Source: Gammaproteobacteria bacterium
GTDB taxonomy: Bacteria; Pseudomonadota; Gammaproteobacteria; Enterobacterales; Alteromonadaceae
Direction: 5' to 3'
Length of the DNA stretch: 17,062 nucleotides
Assembly: GCA_023380515.1 (NCBI GenBank)
Contig: JAMCRH010000169.1
Span: 1 to 17,062 of the forward strand
The position numbers and the translations under genes were made by a program. The notes beneath the pieces are model-generated. The model made no database searches, was not told where the DNA came from, and saw only the letters and a program-made list of their open reading frames with translations. Each line of letters starts with the position of its first letter. Position 1 is the stretch's first letter. This document shows positions 6,796-16,018 of the stretch, piece by piece.

Positions 6796-7686
6796 CTAGG
6801 CCTCAGCTCGGACTCGCTGTCCATGCAAGAATGTCCACTCGTCTTCGTAACGTACTGGTGCAAACTCGACGACTGGGCGATAGGCCTCTTGCACATCCTC
6901 GGCTTGGCGGCGCAGAATCCCTGACATGCCAATGAAGCCTTCAGGTTTAAGGTATTGCAGCATGACAGGTGCAAGCTCTTGCAGTGGGCCGGCAAGAATA
7001 TTCGCAATGACGATATCCGCTTGCACGGCAGGTGTTTGCTCTGGCAAGTACACGTCAAAACGGTCGGCAACGCCATTCAGTTCGGCATTTTCGCGCGTGG
7101 ACAACAGCGCCTGTTGATCAATGTCGGTACCGATACACTTTGCAGCACCAAGCTTCAATGCAGCGATGCCCAACACACCAGACCCACAGCCAAAATCAAC
7201 CACGGTTTTTCCTTGCAGATCTTGCTCGGCTAACCAACGTAAACACATGGCGGTTGTTGGGTGAGTTCCGGTACCGAATGCCATGCCTGGGTCCAATAAA
7301 ATATTGGCAGCATCGGCAACGGGTGGTTGATGCCAAGAAGGTACAACCCATAAGCCGTTACCGAAATCGATTGGCTTAAAGTTGTCCATCCATTCGCGTT
7401 CCCAATCTTTGTCTTCAAGTTGGTCGGTTTTGTACTGCAATGGCTTTTGGAGAAAGCTCACTTTCTTTAAATTGGTAATCACTGGCGTCATGTTGGTTTC
7501 AGCAGGAAATAAGCCAGTGACCAACGTTTGTTCCCACAATGGCACTTCGCCCGGCGCTGGCTCGAAAATCGGTGCGTCTTTGGCGTCACGGTAAGTGACC
7601 GCTTGTGCACCATTGGCCATCAGAATGTCGCCAAGTTGACGACCATAGTCTTGTTTTGTGGTTAATGTAAGTTGCAACCAAGCCAT
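6796..7686 (-). CDS. prmA: Ribosomal protein L11 methyltransferase
   Basis: PrmA uses S-adenosylmethionine to trimethylate several amino groups on ribosomal protein L11. From the ATG at 7686 the product is 296 residues, close to the 293 of E. coli, and begins MAWLQLTLTT (E. coli MPWIQLKLNT). The N-terminal L11-recognition domain leads to LEDKDWEREWMDNFKPIDFG and PGMAFGTGTHPTT, both nearly identical to E. coli. The SAM site is VVDFGCGSGVLGIAALKLGA and the catalytic-fold motif is NILAGPLQELAP. A TTG four codons upstream (7698) shares the frame; I preferred the ATG because GGAAG sits at good spacing and the N-terminus then aligns with E. coli. It follows the accC terminator, so it is probably transcribed separately. 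Confidence 0.96.
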   Translation of the reverse strand: MAWLQLTLTTKQDYGRQLGDILMANGAQAVTYRDAKDAPIFEPAPGEVPLWEQTLVTGLFPAETNMTPVITNLKKVSFLQKPLQYKTDQLEDKDWEREWMDNFKPIDFGNGLWVVPSWHQPPVADAANILLDPGMAFGTGTHPTTAMCLRWLAEQDLQGKTVVDFGCGSGVLGIAALKLGAAKCIGTDIDQQALLSTRENAELNGVADRFDVYLPEQTPAVQADIVIANILAGPLQELAPVMLQYLKPEGFIGMSGILRRQAEDVQEAYRPVVEFAPVRYEDEWTFLHGQRVRAEA

Positions 7687-7743
7687 GGGTTCTTCCAATT
7701 CAATTAACGTGGCTGCGCATGAAAGCCACTGATTAAAACCGAG

Positions 7744-7780
7744 ACAAAAACAAAGAAGCCCAGGGTGACCTGAGCTTCTT
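7744..7780 (-). terminator. Terminator of the aroQ-accB-accC operon
   Basis: On the minus strand AAGAAGC-T-CAGG, loop TCAC, then CCTG-G-GCTTCTT form an 11-bp stem with one internal mismatch (arms 7753-7764 and 7769-7780). It is followed by TTGTTTTTGTC. It lies 33 bases past the accC stop. Confidence 0.85.
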
Positions 7781-7812
7781 ATTAATATGATGCTAAGTTT
7801 ACCACAAGCGGA

Positions 7813-9156
7813 TTAGCTCATGCCTAGCTTTTTCTCCAAGTAGTGGATGTTCGTTCCACCATGTTGGAAGTTCTCGTCGGCCATAATGTCTTTCTGCAAC
7901 GGAACGTTCGTCTTAATCCCTTCAACGATAAGCTCGTTCAGGGCATGACGCATGCGTGCGATAGCAACATCACGGTTTTCACCGTAAGTAATGAGCTTAC
8001 CGATCATCGAGTCATAGTTTGGTGGCACACGGTACTCGGTATAAATGTGTGAGTCCCAACGAACACCCATACCACCCGGTGGATGGAAGCGCGAGATTAA
8101 CCCCGGTGATGGCATAAAGGTTTTCGGATCTTCTGCGTTAATCCGGCACTCAATGGCGTGCCCACGAATAACGATGTCTTCCTGACTGATAGAAAGCGGA
8201 CGGCCAGCAGCAATGCGCAGTTGCTCTTTGACTAAGTCGATGCCAGTCACGAGTTCGGTCACCGGATGCTCCACCTGAATACGGGTGTTCATTTCGATGA
8301 AATAGAACTCACCATTTTCGTAGAGGAATTCAAAGGTACCGGCACCCCGATAGCCAATCTCGACACAGGCACGAGCACAGCGCTCACCAATGCTTTTCCG
8401 CATTTCTACGGTAATACCTGGCGCTGGCGCTTCTTCGACGACCTTCTGGTGACGACGCTGCATTGAACAGTCACGCTCACCAAGGTGAATGGCGTTGCCT
8501 TGGCCATCAGCTAAGACCTGAATTTCGATGTGACGTGGGTTCTCGAGGAACTTTTCCATGTACACAACTGGATTACCGAACGCTGCACGCGCTTCGCTTT
8601 GAGTTGCTGAAATTGACTTTAATAAGTCTTTTTCTTCACGCACCACACGCATGCCGCGACCACCGCCGCCGCCAGCAGCTTTGATAATCACCGGGTAGCC
8701 GATGCGACGGGCAATCTTCTTGTTCTTCTCTTCGTCGTCATCGAGCGGTCCGCCTGAACCCGGTACACAAGGTACACCGGCTTTTTTCATGGCTTCGATT
8801 GCCGATACTTTATCGCCCATCATACGAATCACGTCTGGTGTTGGGCCAACAAAGATAAAACCAGAGTTTTCGACTTGCTCGGCAAAATCAGCGTTTTCCG
8901 CTAAAAAACCATAACCCGGGTGAATTGCAGCGGCGTCGGTGACTTCGGCGGCACTAATAATCCGTGGAATGTTTAAGTAACTCTCAGTGGCTGACGCTGG
9001 ACCAATACAAATGGACTCGTCAGCCAGCAACACGTGCTTCAAGTTTTTGTCAACCGTCGAGTGCACAGCCACTGTTTTGATCCCGAGCTCTTTACAAGCA
9101 CGCAGGATTCGCAGGGCTATTTCACCGCGGTTGGCGATGACTACTTTATCAAGCAT
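7813..9156 (-). CDS. accC: Biotin carboxylase subunit of acetyl-CoA carboxylase
   Basis: AccC carboxylates the biotin carried by AccB using ATP and bicarbonate, the first half-reaction of the committed step of fatty acid synthesis. The 447-residue length matches the family (E. coli 449). The N-terminal domain starts [20 protein letters not shown]. The ATP-grasp domain shows the glycine loop [11 protein letters not shown] (about residue 165), [17 protein letters not shown], the [15 protein letters not shown] segment with the bicarbonate-site lysine, and [13 protein letters not shown] with the catalytic arginine. The start lies 15 bases after the accB stop, with AAGG 8 bases upstream. It is the last gene of aroQ-accB-accC and a strong terminator follows. 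Confidence 0.98.
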   Translation of the reverse strand: MLDKVVIANRGEIALRILRACKELGIKTVAVHSTVDKNLKHVLLADESICIGPASATESYLNIPRIISAAEVTDAAAIHPGYGFLAENADFAEQVENSGFIFVGPTPDVIRMMGDKVSAIEAMKKAGVPCVPGSGGPLDDDEEKNKKIARRIGYPVIIKAAGGGGGRGMRVVREEKDLLKSISATQSEARAAFGNPVVYMEKFLENPRHIEIQVLADGQGNAIHLGERDCSMQRRHQKVVEEAPAPGITVEMRKSIGERCARACVEIGYRGAGTFEFLYENGEFYFIEMNTRIQVEHPVTELVTGIDLVKEQLRIAAGRPLSISQEDIVIRGHAIECRINAEDPKTFMPSPGLISRFHPPGGMGVRWDSHIYTEYRVPPNYDSMIGKLITYGENRDVAIARMRHALNELIVEGIKTNVPLQKDIMADENFQHGGTNIHYLEKKLGMS

Positions 9157-9171
9157 AGCGATTGCCTTTCT

Positions 9172-9642
9172 TTATTCGATGATGAACAGCGGTTGATCAA
9201 ACTCAACTGGAGCTTCGTTCTCAACGAGAATTTGCTTCACCACACCAGCAACGTCTGCTTCGATATGGTTCATCATTTTCATAGCTTCAACGATACATAA
9301 GGTATCGCCAACATTGACGCGCTGGCCAACGGTAACAAACGCTTTCGAACCAGGGGCTGGTGACTCATAGAAGGTACCAACCATTGGCGAGCGAACCACA
9401 TGACCGCTTAACTCTTCAGCTTTTGCTGGCGCGCTATCAGTTGCTGCAGCAGCTGCAGGGGCTGCTGCAGGCGCGGCAGCAGGAGCAGCCATCGGCATTT
9501 GCATATGAGCCATTTGTGGATAAACCGGAGCTGATGAATGACGGCTAATACGCACCGACTCTTCACCTTCGGTAATTTCCAGTTCGGAAATTCCCGACTC
9601 TTCGAGAAGCTCGATCAATTTCTTAATTTTGCGAATATCCAT
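9172..9642 (-). CDS. accB: Biotin carboxyl carrier protein of acetyl-CoA carboxylase
   Basis: AccB carries the biotin that shuttles carboxyl groups between AccC and the AccA-AccD carboxyltransferase. At 156 residues it has the same length as E. coli BCCP. The N-terminus [20 protein letters not shown] is nearly identical to E. coli. Next comes a flexible alanine-proline linker (about 52-68, APAAAP repeats), then the biotinyl domain with the modified Lys122 in [13 protein letters not shown]. The thumb segment characteristic of bacterial BCCP is present around SPAPGSKAF. The gene lies between aroQ, 40 bases upstream, and accC, 15 bases downstream. Confidence 0.98.
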   Translation of the reverse strand: MDIRKIKKLIELLEESGISELEITEGEESVRISRHSSAPVYPQMAHMQMPMAAPAAAPAAAPAAAAATDSAPAKAEELSGHVVRSPMVGTFYESPAPGSKAFVTVGQRVNVGDTLCIVEAMKMMNHIEADVAGVVKQILVENEAPVEFDQPLFIIE

Positions 9643-9682
9643 TGTTTCTATAACCTTTTGCTGTGAGCGTTAAATTCAATTT

Positions 9683-10135
9683 TTATCGTTGTTTGTTCAG
9701 ATAGCTTTGAGCTGCATGTAAAGCAAACTCGTAACCTTGCGCACCGCAGCCACAAATGACGGCTTGAGCAAGGTCTGAAAAATAGGAGTGGCGACGAAAA
9801 GCTTCGCGAGCATGAACGTTCGACAAATGCACTTCGATAAATGGAATCGCAACCGCTGCAAGTGCGTCGCGTAAGGCAACGCTAGTGTGTGTGTAGGCTG
9901 CTGGATTCAAAATGATAAAGTCGACTTGACCACGTGCTTGCTGGACATACTCAATGAGCTCATGTTCAGCGTTACTCTGCACGGTGCTAACTGTGCAACC
10001 AAGCTGCTCGGCTTGGAATTGGAGGTTTTCTTCGATATCGGCAAGCGTGAGCGCACCATAGATTTCCGGCTCTCGCGTTCCGAGCAGATTAAGATTCGGA
10101 CCATTGATGACTAAGATCTGGTGCTTTTTCGTCAT
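9683..10135 (-). CDS. aroQ: Type II 3-dehydroquinate dehydratase
   Basis: AroQ converts 3-dehydroquinate to 3-dehydroshikimate in the shikimate pathway. Its 150-residue length is typical of the type II dodecameric enzyme. It shows the N-terminal [18 protein letters not shown] with the catalytic Tyr26 in the mobile loop. The substrate-binding [16 protein letters not shown] (about 77-92) follows, then the catalytic His103 with its neighbours in [14 protein letters not shown]. Translation starts at the ATG at 10135 with only a weak GGCAG-like Shine-Dalgarno sequence. It is the first gene of aroQ-accB-accC; this linkage of aroQ with the acc genes is widespread in gammaproteobacteria. Confidence 0.97.
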   Translation of the reverse strand: MTKKHQILVINGPNLNLLGTREPEIYGALTLADIEENLQFQAEQLGCTVSTVQSNAEHELIEYVQQARGQVDFIILNPAAYTHTSVALRDALAAVAIPFIEVHLSNVHAREAFRRHSYFSDLAQAVICGCGAQGYEFALHAAQSYLNKQR

Positions 10136-10173
10136 TACGCTGCCATTGTGTCGCTATTTGCTTCGAAGTATGA

Positions 10174-10179
10174 ATTATC
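10174..10179 (-). promoter_or_regulatory. Candidate -10 box of the aroQ-accBC operon
   Basis: The minus strand reads GATAAT (five of six consensus bases) 38 bases before the aroQ start and only about a dozen bases past the T tract of the dsbD terminator. No good -35 is visible; the expected position falls in the terminator stem. Confidence 0.35.
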
Positions 10180-10190
10180 GCGCCAATAAT

Positions 10191-10224
10191 AAAAAGACCC
10201 GATACTTTTTAAAAAGTTCGGGTC
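10191..10224 (-). terminator. Terminator of cutA-dsbD
   Basis: On the minus strand GACCCGAACTTTTT pairs with AAAAAGT-A-TCGGGTC: a 14-bp stem with a single bulged base (arms 10196-10210 and 10211-10224), realistically with a small TTTTAAAA loop. TTTTTATTATT follows. It lies 67 bases past the dsbD stop. Confidence 0.85.
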
Positions 10225-10291
10225 ATTATACGACTAAAATTTCATTTCGCAGCAAAATACTGGTCTTATCAGCGAAATTCGCCGCAAACTT

Positions 10292-12094
10292 CTAACGTTC
10301 CATGATCGATTCTAAGTGGGCTTGGAAACGCTCAGCATTCATAAAACCTGTAACACGATATTCACTGAGTTCATTGCCATTGCGATCGAAAAACAGAATT
10401 GTCGGTAGCCCAAGCACTTGATACGCGCTTAAAAGCTCCGTATTGACAGCATTTACCGCCGTGACATCGGCTTGCAAAACGGTAAAGTTCTCTAATGTTG
10501 TTTGAACGTCTGCGTTGGCAAAGGTGTAGCGCTCAAGCTCTAGGCACGCAGTACACCAATCAGCGTAGAGGTCGAGCATAACCCAGTCACCGCGAGTCGT
10601 TGCTTCTTGCACTTTCGTGTCTAATTCACTCAAGCTAGTCACATAAGTAAATTCGAGTTTGTTCGCATGAAAGCTGCCGTCTACATAAGGCTTCTGCCAC
10701 AACACGCCGGCAGCTGCATAGGTTATCAGCACTGCAGCGGCAATCACTCGACCAGTTAGCTGCAGTTGTTGATGCAGTTCCCGATAGATTAAGACGGCAC
10801 TGATCACAAAGAAGCTAATCCATAACCACCCGGCGACAGTGACCGGCAGTAAACGCTCAACTAAGAATAGTGCAACCGCAATCATGAGGACGCCAAACAG
10901 CATTTTTACTGTATTCATCCACTGACCGCTCTTCGGCAATAGCTTGCCGCCGGAAATACCAATTAACAATAATGGCACGCCCATACCTAAACTTAACAGG
11001 TAGAGAGCAATACCACCGAGTGCGATATCGCCAGATTGCGCAATAAAAAGCAGTGCTGCCGACAGCGGTGCCGTCGTACAAGGCGATGCAATTAACCCAG
11101 ATAGCGCGCCCATAGCGAAAACGCCAGGGTAGGCACCACCTTTTTGGTTTTGTGAAATTTGATTGAGGCGGTTCTTCCAACTAGTTGGGAGGTCAAAATT
11201 GAAAACACCGAACATGGCGAGAGCAAAGATAACGAAGAGCGCTGCTAACGAACCCAGTAACAGTGGGTGCTGCAAGTACGATTGATATTGCATGCCTGCC
11301 AAAGCGACGACAATTCCGAGTAACGTGTAGGTAATAGCCATCCCTTGCACGTATACAAATGACAGGGCGAAGCCTCGGCTTGCTGTTAACTTGCCGCGAT
11401 TCCCTTGTTGCTGGCCAATAATAATGCCAGAAAGAATTGGGTACATTGGGAATACACATGGCGTGAATGCCAAGCCGATGCCCAATACAAAAAAGATCCC
11501 AGCAATCCACCACAGATTGTCAGAAGCCAAGACGGCGGCAAGTCCAGTCGGCTCACCGGCATTGGAAAAGTCTTGTAACTGATAACCGCCAGCAGCTAGC
11601 TCGCCTGAACTGGCTTGCAAATAAACATCGACGGTTGTTGGTGCGTAACACAAACCAGCGTCGGCGCAGCCTTGGTAGCGGACGGTTAGTACATCGCCGG
11701 TTTGTACTTCGGCTAGTTGCACCTCTAAAGCGACGTAGTGACGAAAGATATTCACATCACCGAAGAATTCATCATGATAGGGCGTGCCATTTGGAACTGT
11801 AAACTCGCTGACAAAATGTTCAGGAGTCAAACCAAAACGATGTTCATATAAGTAATAGCCGTCAGCGATTTCGAAATATAAATGCAGGGTATCGCCGTCT
11901 TGCTCATAAGAAAAAGGAAAGGCTTGTTGAACTGGCAGGAATTCGCCCGCATTGTTGCCGAGAAATGAAGGTTGTGCTTGCGCTGCGCTACTCGCAACTA
12001 GCAGCATGCTCGCTAAGAGCAACCAATGCAGTGATTGCCGCACGGGCGCGAAAGCTTGCGAGAGGTAACGATAATATTTTCCAATAGACGACAT
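10292..12094 (-). CDS. dsbD: Thiol:disulfide interchange protein DsbD
   Basis: DsbD carries electrons from cytoplasmic thioredoxin across the inner membrane to periplasmic DsbC- and DsbG-type proteins. From the ATG at 12094 it has 600 residues. An N-terminal signal peptide (WLLLASMLLVASSAAQAQ) leads to the periplasmic alpha domain with the cysteine pair 143/149 in QGCADAGLC. The beta domain (about 190-465) has some eight membrane segments and the paired cysteines 213 (FTPCVFPMYP) and 339 (IASPCTTAP). The C-terminal thioredoxin-like gamma domain has CTAC at 514/517 in YADWCTACLELE. All three cysteine pairs are intact. An ATG two codons upstream (12100) is just one base from AAGAAG, whereas 12094 is 7 bases from it, so I chose the latter. 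It is downstream of cutA in the same operon. Confidence 0.96.
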   Translation of the reverse strand: MSSIGKYYRYLSQAFAPVRQSLHWLLLASMLLVASSAAQAQPSFLGNNAGEFLPVQQAFPFSYEQDGDTLHLYFEIADGYYLYEHRFGLTPEHFVSEFTVPNGTPYHDEFFGDVNIFRHYVALEVQLAEVQTGDVLTVRYQGCADAGLCYAPTTVDVYLQASSGELAAGGYQLQDFSNAGEPTGLAAVLASDNLWWIAGIFFVLGIGLAFTPCVFPMYPILSGIIIGQQQGNRGKLTASRGFALSFVYVQGMAITYTLLGIVVALAGMQYQSYLQHPLLLGSLAALFVIFALAMFGVFNFDLPTSWKNRLNQISQNQKGGAYPGVFAMGALSGLIASPCTTAPLSAALLFIAQSGDIALGGIALYLLSLGMGVPLLLIGISGGKLLPKSGQWMNTVKMLFGVLMIAVALFLVERLLPVTVAGWLWISFFVISAVLIYRELHQQLQLTGRVIAAAVLITYAAAGVLWQKPYVDGSFHANKLEFTYVTSLSELDTKVQEATTRGDWVMLDLYADWCTACLELERYTFANADVQTTLENFTVLQADVTAVNAVNTELLSAYQVLGLPTILFFDRNGNELSEYRVTGFMNAERFQAHLESIMER

Positions 12095-12123
12095 AATCAT
12101 ACTTCTTATCTAATTATTTGCTG

Positions 12124-12474
12124 CTATTTATCTGTTGCTAATTCGCTTGGCGAGGAAAGCGTGCAGTCGCTCACCCAATTCAAATAGCTAATAGCGCCTT
12201 TTTCGACCGGGACTGCTATGATCTCAGGTGTGTCATACGGATGCAGTGTTAATAATTTTGCTTCGAGCGCAGCATAACACGATGTCGTGGTCTTGATCAT
12301 GAGCAGTGCTTCTTGTTCCTGTTCGATTTTTTCTTGCCAAGTGTAAACAGACAAAACGGCTGGCAAAATGTTCACACATGCGGCAAGTTTCTCTGCCACT
12401 ATTGAGGCGGCAATACTTTTTCCCGTGTTTTCGTCGGGAACGGTACAGTAAACAACTAAGACTTGGGTATTCAT
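12124..12474 (-). CDS. cutA: Divalent-cation tolerance protein CutA1
   Basis: CutA1 is a small trimeric protein of PII-like fold, named for copper tolerance in E. coli; its exact cellular role is still unclear. The 116 residues cover the whole family pattern: VVYCTVPDENTGKSIA at the start, KLAACVNILPAVLSVYTW, the KTTTSCYAALEAKLLTLHPY strand-helix, and DTPEIIAVPVEKG at the end. Cys31-like AAC is conserved. The start at 12474 has GAGG 5 bases upstream. It precedes dsbD by 29 bases, a linkage also present in E. coli (where dsbD was once called cutA2), and is divergent from fxsA. Confidence 0.95.
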   Translation of the reverse strand: MNTQVLVVYCTVPDENTGKSIAASIVAEKLAACVNILPAVLSVYTWQEKIEQEQEALLMIKTTTSCYAALEAKLLTLHPYDTPEIIAVPVEKGAISYLNWVSDCTLSSPSELATDK

Positions 12475-12563
12475 GACGCCCTCTTGTGTTTGTAAAAACT
12501 ATTACGCTGCATACTACTAAATCGTTTAACCCGTAGCATCGTTCTTATCGTTTTGTTGCAAGG

Positions 12564-12602
12564 CTCTTGAAATTGACTCTTGAAATTGAGACTTGAAATT
12601 GA
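12564..12602 (+). repeat. Three tandem 13-bp repeats in front of fxsA
   Basis: The unit CTCTTGAAATTGA occurs at 12564-12576 and again, identical, at 12577-12589. A third copy at 12590-12602 differs only in its first two bases (GACTTGAAATTGA). Each copy contains CTTGAAA, the sigma-32 -35 sequence. Only the last is followed by a matching -10. Confidence 0.95.
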
Positions 12603-12620
12603 GAGTAACACGCCCCATTT
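12592..12620 (+). promoter_or_regulatory. Sigma-32 heat-shock promoter of fxsA
   Basis: CTTGAAA (12592-12598), a 14-base spacer and CCCCATTT (12613-12620) match the sigma-32 consensus as known from E. coli heat-shock genes. The predicted start near 12627 gives a leader of about 20 bases containing the fxsA Shine-Dalgarno sequence. Confidence 0.85.
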
Positions 12621-12648
12621 CAGCAAGGTAACCAAGACAGGATATATT

Positions 12649-13185
12649 ATGTTCCCAGTTTTATTGCTTTTATTTATTGGTATGCCCATTCTTGAAATCT
12701 TAGTTTTGATTCAAGTAGGGCAGGCCATTGGCGGTATTAATACCGTCCTGCTGTTAATTATCACCGCTGTGATTGGTGCATCCTTGGTACGCAGCCAAGG
12801 CTTACAATCGTGGCAGCGTGCTCAACAAAAGATGGCCATGGGTGAATTACCCGGTGTCGAGTTAGCAAGTGGCATTCTTTTATTCGTTGCAGGCTTAATG
12901 TTTGTGACCCCAGGCTTTATTACTGACGTGTTTGCCTTATTAATTGTTTTGCCGCCAATTCGCAAAAGCCTAGCGGCGCACATGCTCAAACGTATGCAAG
13001 TACAAGTCATGCACGGTGGTATGCACAGCAGTATGTATGGCTTTCAAAGTCGTCAGAACCCGTTCCAGACCAAACAGCAACAGGACGATGGCGACGTTTT
13101 TGAGGGCGAGTATAGCGACCCTGATCGAGAACGTTTGCAGCGCGACAAACAGCAGCGCAGCGATCGCGACGATCAAAAAAACTAA
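12649..13185 (+). CDS. fxsA: FxsA family inner-membrane protein
   Basis: FxsA is a small inner-membrane protein; in E. coli its overproduction relieves exclusion of phage T7 by the F plasmid, and its normal role is unknown. The 178-residue product begins MFPVLLLLFIGMPILEI. It has hydrophobic segments at about residues 2-22, 27-46 and 72-101, with the conserved TAVIGASLVRSQG and GLMFVTPGFITDVFALLIVLPP motifs. The cytoplasmic tail is polar, rich in methionine and histidine around MQVQVMHGGMHSSM, and ends in a charged segment starting VFEGEYSDPDRERL, which parallels E. coli TFDGEY. The frame is open upstream to about 12580, but the ATG at 12649 has AGGA 6 bases upstream and lies downstream of the heat-shock promoter. 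It sits directly before groES-groEL, as fxsA does near groESL in E. coli. Confidence 0.93.
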   Translation: MFPVLLLLFIGMPILEILVLIQVGQAIGGINTVLLLIITAVIGASLVRSQGLQSWQRAQQKMAMGELPGVELASGILLFVAGLMFVTPGFITDVFALLIVLPPIRKSLAAHMLKRMQVQVMHGGMHSSMYGFQSRQNPFQTKQQQDDGDVFEGEYSDPDRERLQRDKQQRSDRDDQKN

Positions 13186-13203
13186 AAATTTTTTCGGTGG
13201 GGA

Positions 13204-13230
13204 CTTGGAAAACAATCCATAGCCCCCATT
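13204..13230 (+). promoter_or_regulatory. Sigma-32-like promoter of groES-groEL
   Basis: CTTGGAA (13204-13210; one mismatch to CTTGAAA), a 13-base spacer and CCCCATT (13224-13230) lie 77 bases before the groES ATG. This is the expected heat-shock promoter of the chaperonin operon. A palindrome GGCCA-TT-TGGCC (13257-13268) lies in the leader. I saw no CIRCE element. Confidence 0.8.
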
Positions 13231-13306
13231 GTTAGTGCACAAACATCTTTAACACCGGCCATTTGGCCTTTCGTTAATCGTAAACATAGATATGGGAGTA
13301 TCTCGA

Positions 13307-13597
13307 ATGAAACTTCGTCCTTTACATGATCGTGTGATTGTTAAGCGTGCTGAAGCCGAAAGCAAATCACCGGGCGGTATCGTTTTAACTGGCTCTGCGG
13401 CTGAAAAGTCAACGCGCGGAGAAGTTGTAGCCGTCGGTAACGGTCGCATTCTCGACAATGGCGATGTGAAGCCATTGGACGTGAAAATTGGCGATGTCGT
13501 TTTATTCAATGATGGCTACGGCGTGAAAGCCGAGAAAATTGACGGCGAAGAATACTTAATCATGAGCGAGTCAGACATTCTGGCGATCGTCGAGTAA
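13307..13597 (+). CDS. groES: Co-chaperonin GroES
   Basis: GroES is the heptameric lid that closes the GroEL folding chamber. From the ATG at 13307 it has 96 residues (E. coli 97) and begins [14 protein letters not shown]. The mobile loop that contacts GroEL is [20 protein letters not shown] (about 17-36), followed by the conserved [20 protein letters not shown] and FNDGYGVK. The C-terminus is [12 protein letters not shown]. An upstream ATG at 13292 shares the frame but would place the GGGAG Shine-Dalgarno sequence (13294-13298) inside the gene, so I rejected it. groEL follows after 55 bases without a terminator. Confidence 0.98.
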   Translation: MKLRPLHDRVIVKRAEAESKSPGGIVLTGSAAEKSTRGEVVAVGNGRILDNGDVKPLDVKIGDVVLFNDGYGVKAEKIDGEEYLIMSESDILAIVE

Positions 13598-13637
13598 CGG
13601 TTAAGTTTCACCCGAATTAGCACATCATCCATTGTAG

Positions 13638-15284
<1,647 letters not shown>

Positions 15285-15313
15285 TTGATTAATTTCAATT
15301 ACTTAGATTTAAG

Positions 15314-15343
15314 AATAACCGCGCTTCGGCGCGGTTATTTTTT
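15314..15343 (+). terminator. Terminator of groES-groEL
   Basis: A perfect 11-bp stem (arms 15314-15324 and 15329-15339) closes on a C-TTCG-G tetraloop and runs into a six-T tract. It is one of the clearest intrinsic terminators in the window. Confidence 0.95.
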
Positions 15344-15376
15344 ACTCAAAGCTTACACTTATTGACAAATTCGACC

Positions 15377-15405
15377 TTGTTGTTTAGTCAACGATCCCCT
15401 ATAAC
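15377..15405 (+). promoter_or_regulatory. Predicted promoter of the DUF3016 gene
   Basis: -35 TTGTTG (15377-15382, three of six) and -10 TATAAC (15400-15405, five of six) are 17 bases apart. The predicted leader is about 30 bases. A perfect TTGACA at 15362-15367 has no -10 at the right distance. Confidence 0.5.
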
Positions 15406-15441
15406 TAAGACAGGCACTTAACATTGATATAAGGAGGGCCT

Positions 15442-15966
15442 ATGTCGAAGGTAATCGCTTTTGCCATGGCAGCAGGTCTCATGCTGCCCATAACTGGCTT
15501 ATCCGCTGCAAACGCTGCGGACGTAAAGGTAACTTGGGAAGAACCAAGTAAATATGTCGACGTGCAAGCGGCTGATGGCAGCCAAAAACGTTTTCAAGAG
15601 AATGTCTTTGCTCGCTTTGAAGAAATATTCGCGGAGCTCGCTAGTGAGTTGCCGAGCGATCAGACGCTACATATTACAGTCACCAATGTGGACTTAGCAG
15701 GCGCGATTGAGTACCACGACATTAACGGCGTTCCGCGCGAGCTTCGGATCGTTCGCGGTCATGATTTCCCGATGATGCAGCTATCGTATAAACTTGTCGA
15801 TAGTGATGGTGAAGTCATTCAGGAAGGTGAATCGCGCATGCGCGGGCGTGAATTGCCAGGACAAAGTCGCTTGTCGACCCCGTCAAGCAGTCGCGGCGGT
15901 AACCTCTTAGAGTACGAGAAACCTATGGTCACTGAGTGGTTTAAGAATGAATTTAAGCAAGACTAA
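15442..15966 (+). CDS. Secreted DUF3016 family protein
   Basis: The 174-residue product has a Sec signal peptide (MSKVIAFAMAAGLMLPITGL, cleavage near ANA-AD at about residue 26). A mature domain that I assign to DUF3016 follows. It shows the opening VKVTWEEPSKYVDV, the central LHITVTNVDLAGAIEY, the FPMMQLSYKLVDSDGEVIQEG block, and the closing LLEYEKPMVTEWFKNEF. The family is found in periplasmic proteins of Alteromonadales and Xanthomonadales-type bacteria, and its function is not known to me. A strong AGGAGG (15432-15437) lies 4 bases before the ATG, suggesting good translation. The gene has its own promoter and terminator between groEL and epmB, the position held by yjeI/yjeJ in E. coli. 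The family call comes from the motif pattern and was not searched. Confidence 0.85.
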   Translation: MSKVIAFAMAAGLMLPITGLSAANAADVKVTWEEPSKYVDVQAADGSQKRFQENVFARFEEIFAELASELPSDQTLHITVTNVDLAGAIEYHDINGVPRELRIVRGHDFPMMQLSYKLVDSDGEVIQEGESRMRGRELPGQSRLSTPSSSRGGNLLEYEKPMVTEWFKNEFKQD

Positions 15967-15989
15967 TGTAGTTTTACAGTAGCCCCTTG

Positions 15990-16018
15990 AGCCTGACCCT
16001 AGTGGTCAGGCTTTTTTT
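15990..16018 (+). terminator. Terminator of the DUF3016 gene, reaching into the end of epmB
   Basis: A perfect 9-bp stem (AGCCTGACC 15990-15998 with GGTCAGGCT 16004-16012) and a 5-base loop are followed by a run of T to 16018. The T run overlaps the stop codon of the convergent epmB. On the minus strand the hairpin lacks a T tract, so it serves the plus strand best. Confidence 0.9.

Noticed and set aside
9425..9495. GCTGC-rich DNA repeats
   Set aside because: This encodes the alanine-proline linker of AccB, a normal feature of the family, and not an independent repeat element.
13162..13198. Possible terminator between fxsA and groES (GATCG-CGA-CGATC followed by A and T runs)
   Set aside because: The stem is only 5 bp, lies inside the fxsA coding end, and is followed first by A and not T; the later T run has no stem next to it.
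15362..15367. Perfect TTGACA upstream of the DUF3016 gene as the -35 box
   Set aside because: The bases 15-19 downstream do not resemble a -10. The better pair is TTGTTG with TATAAC at 17 bases' spacing.
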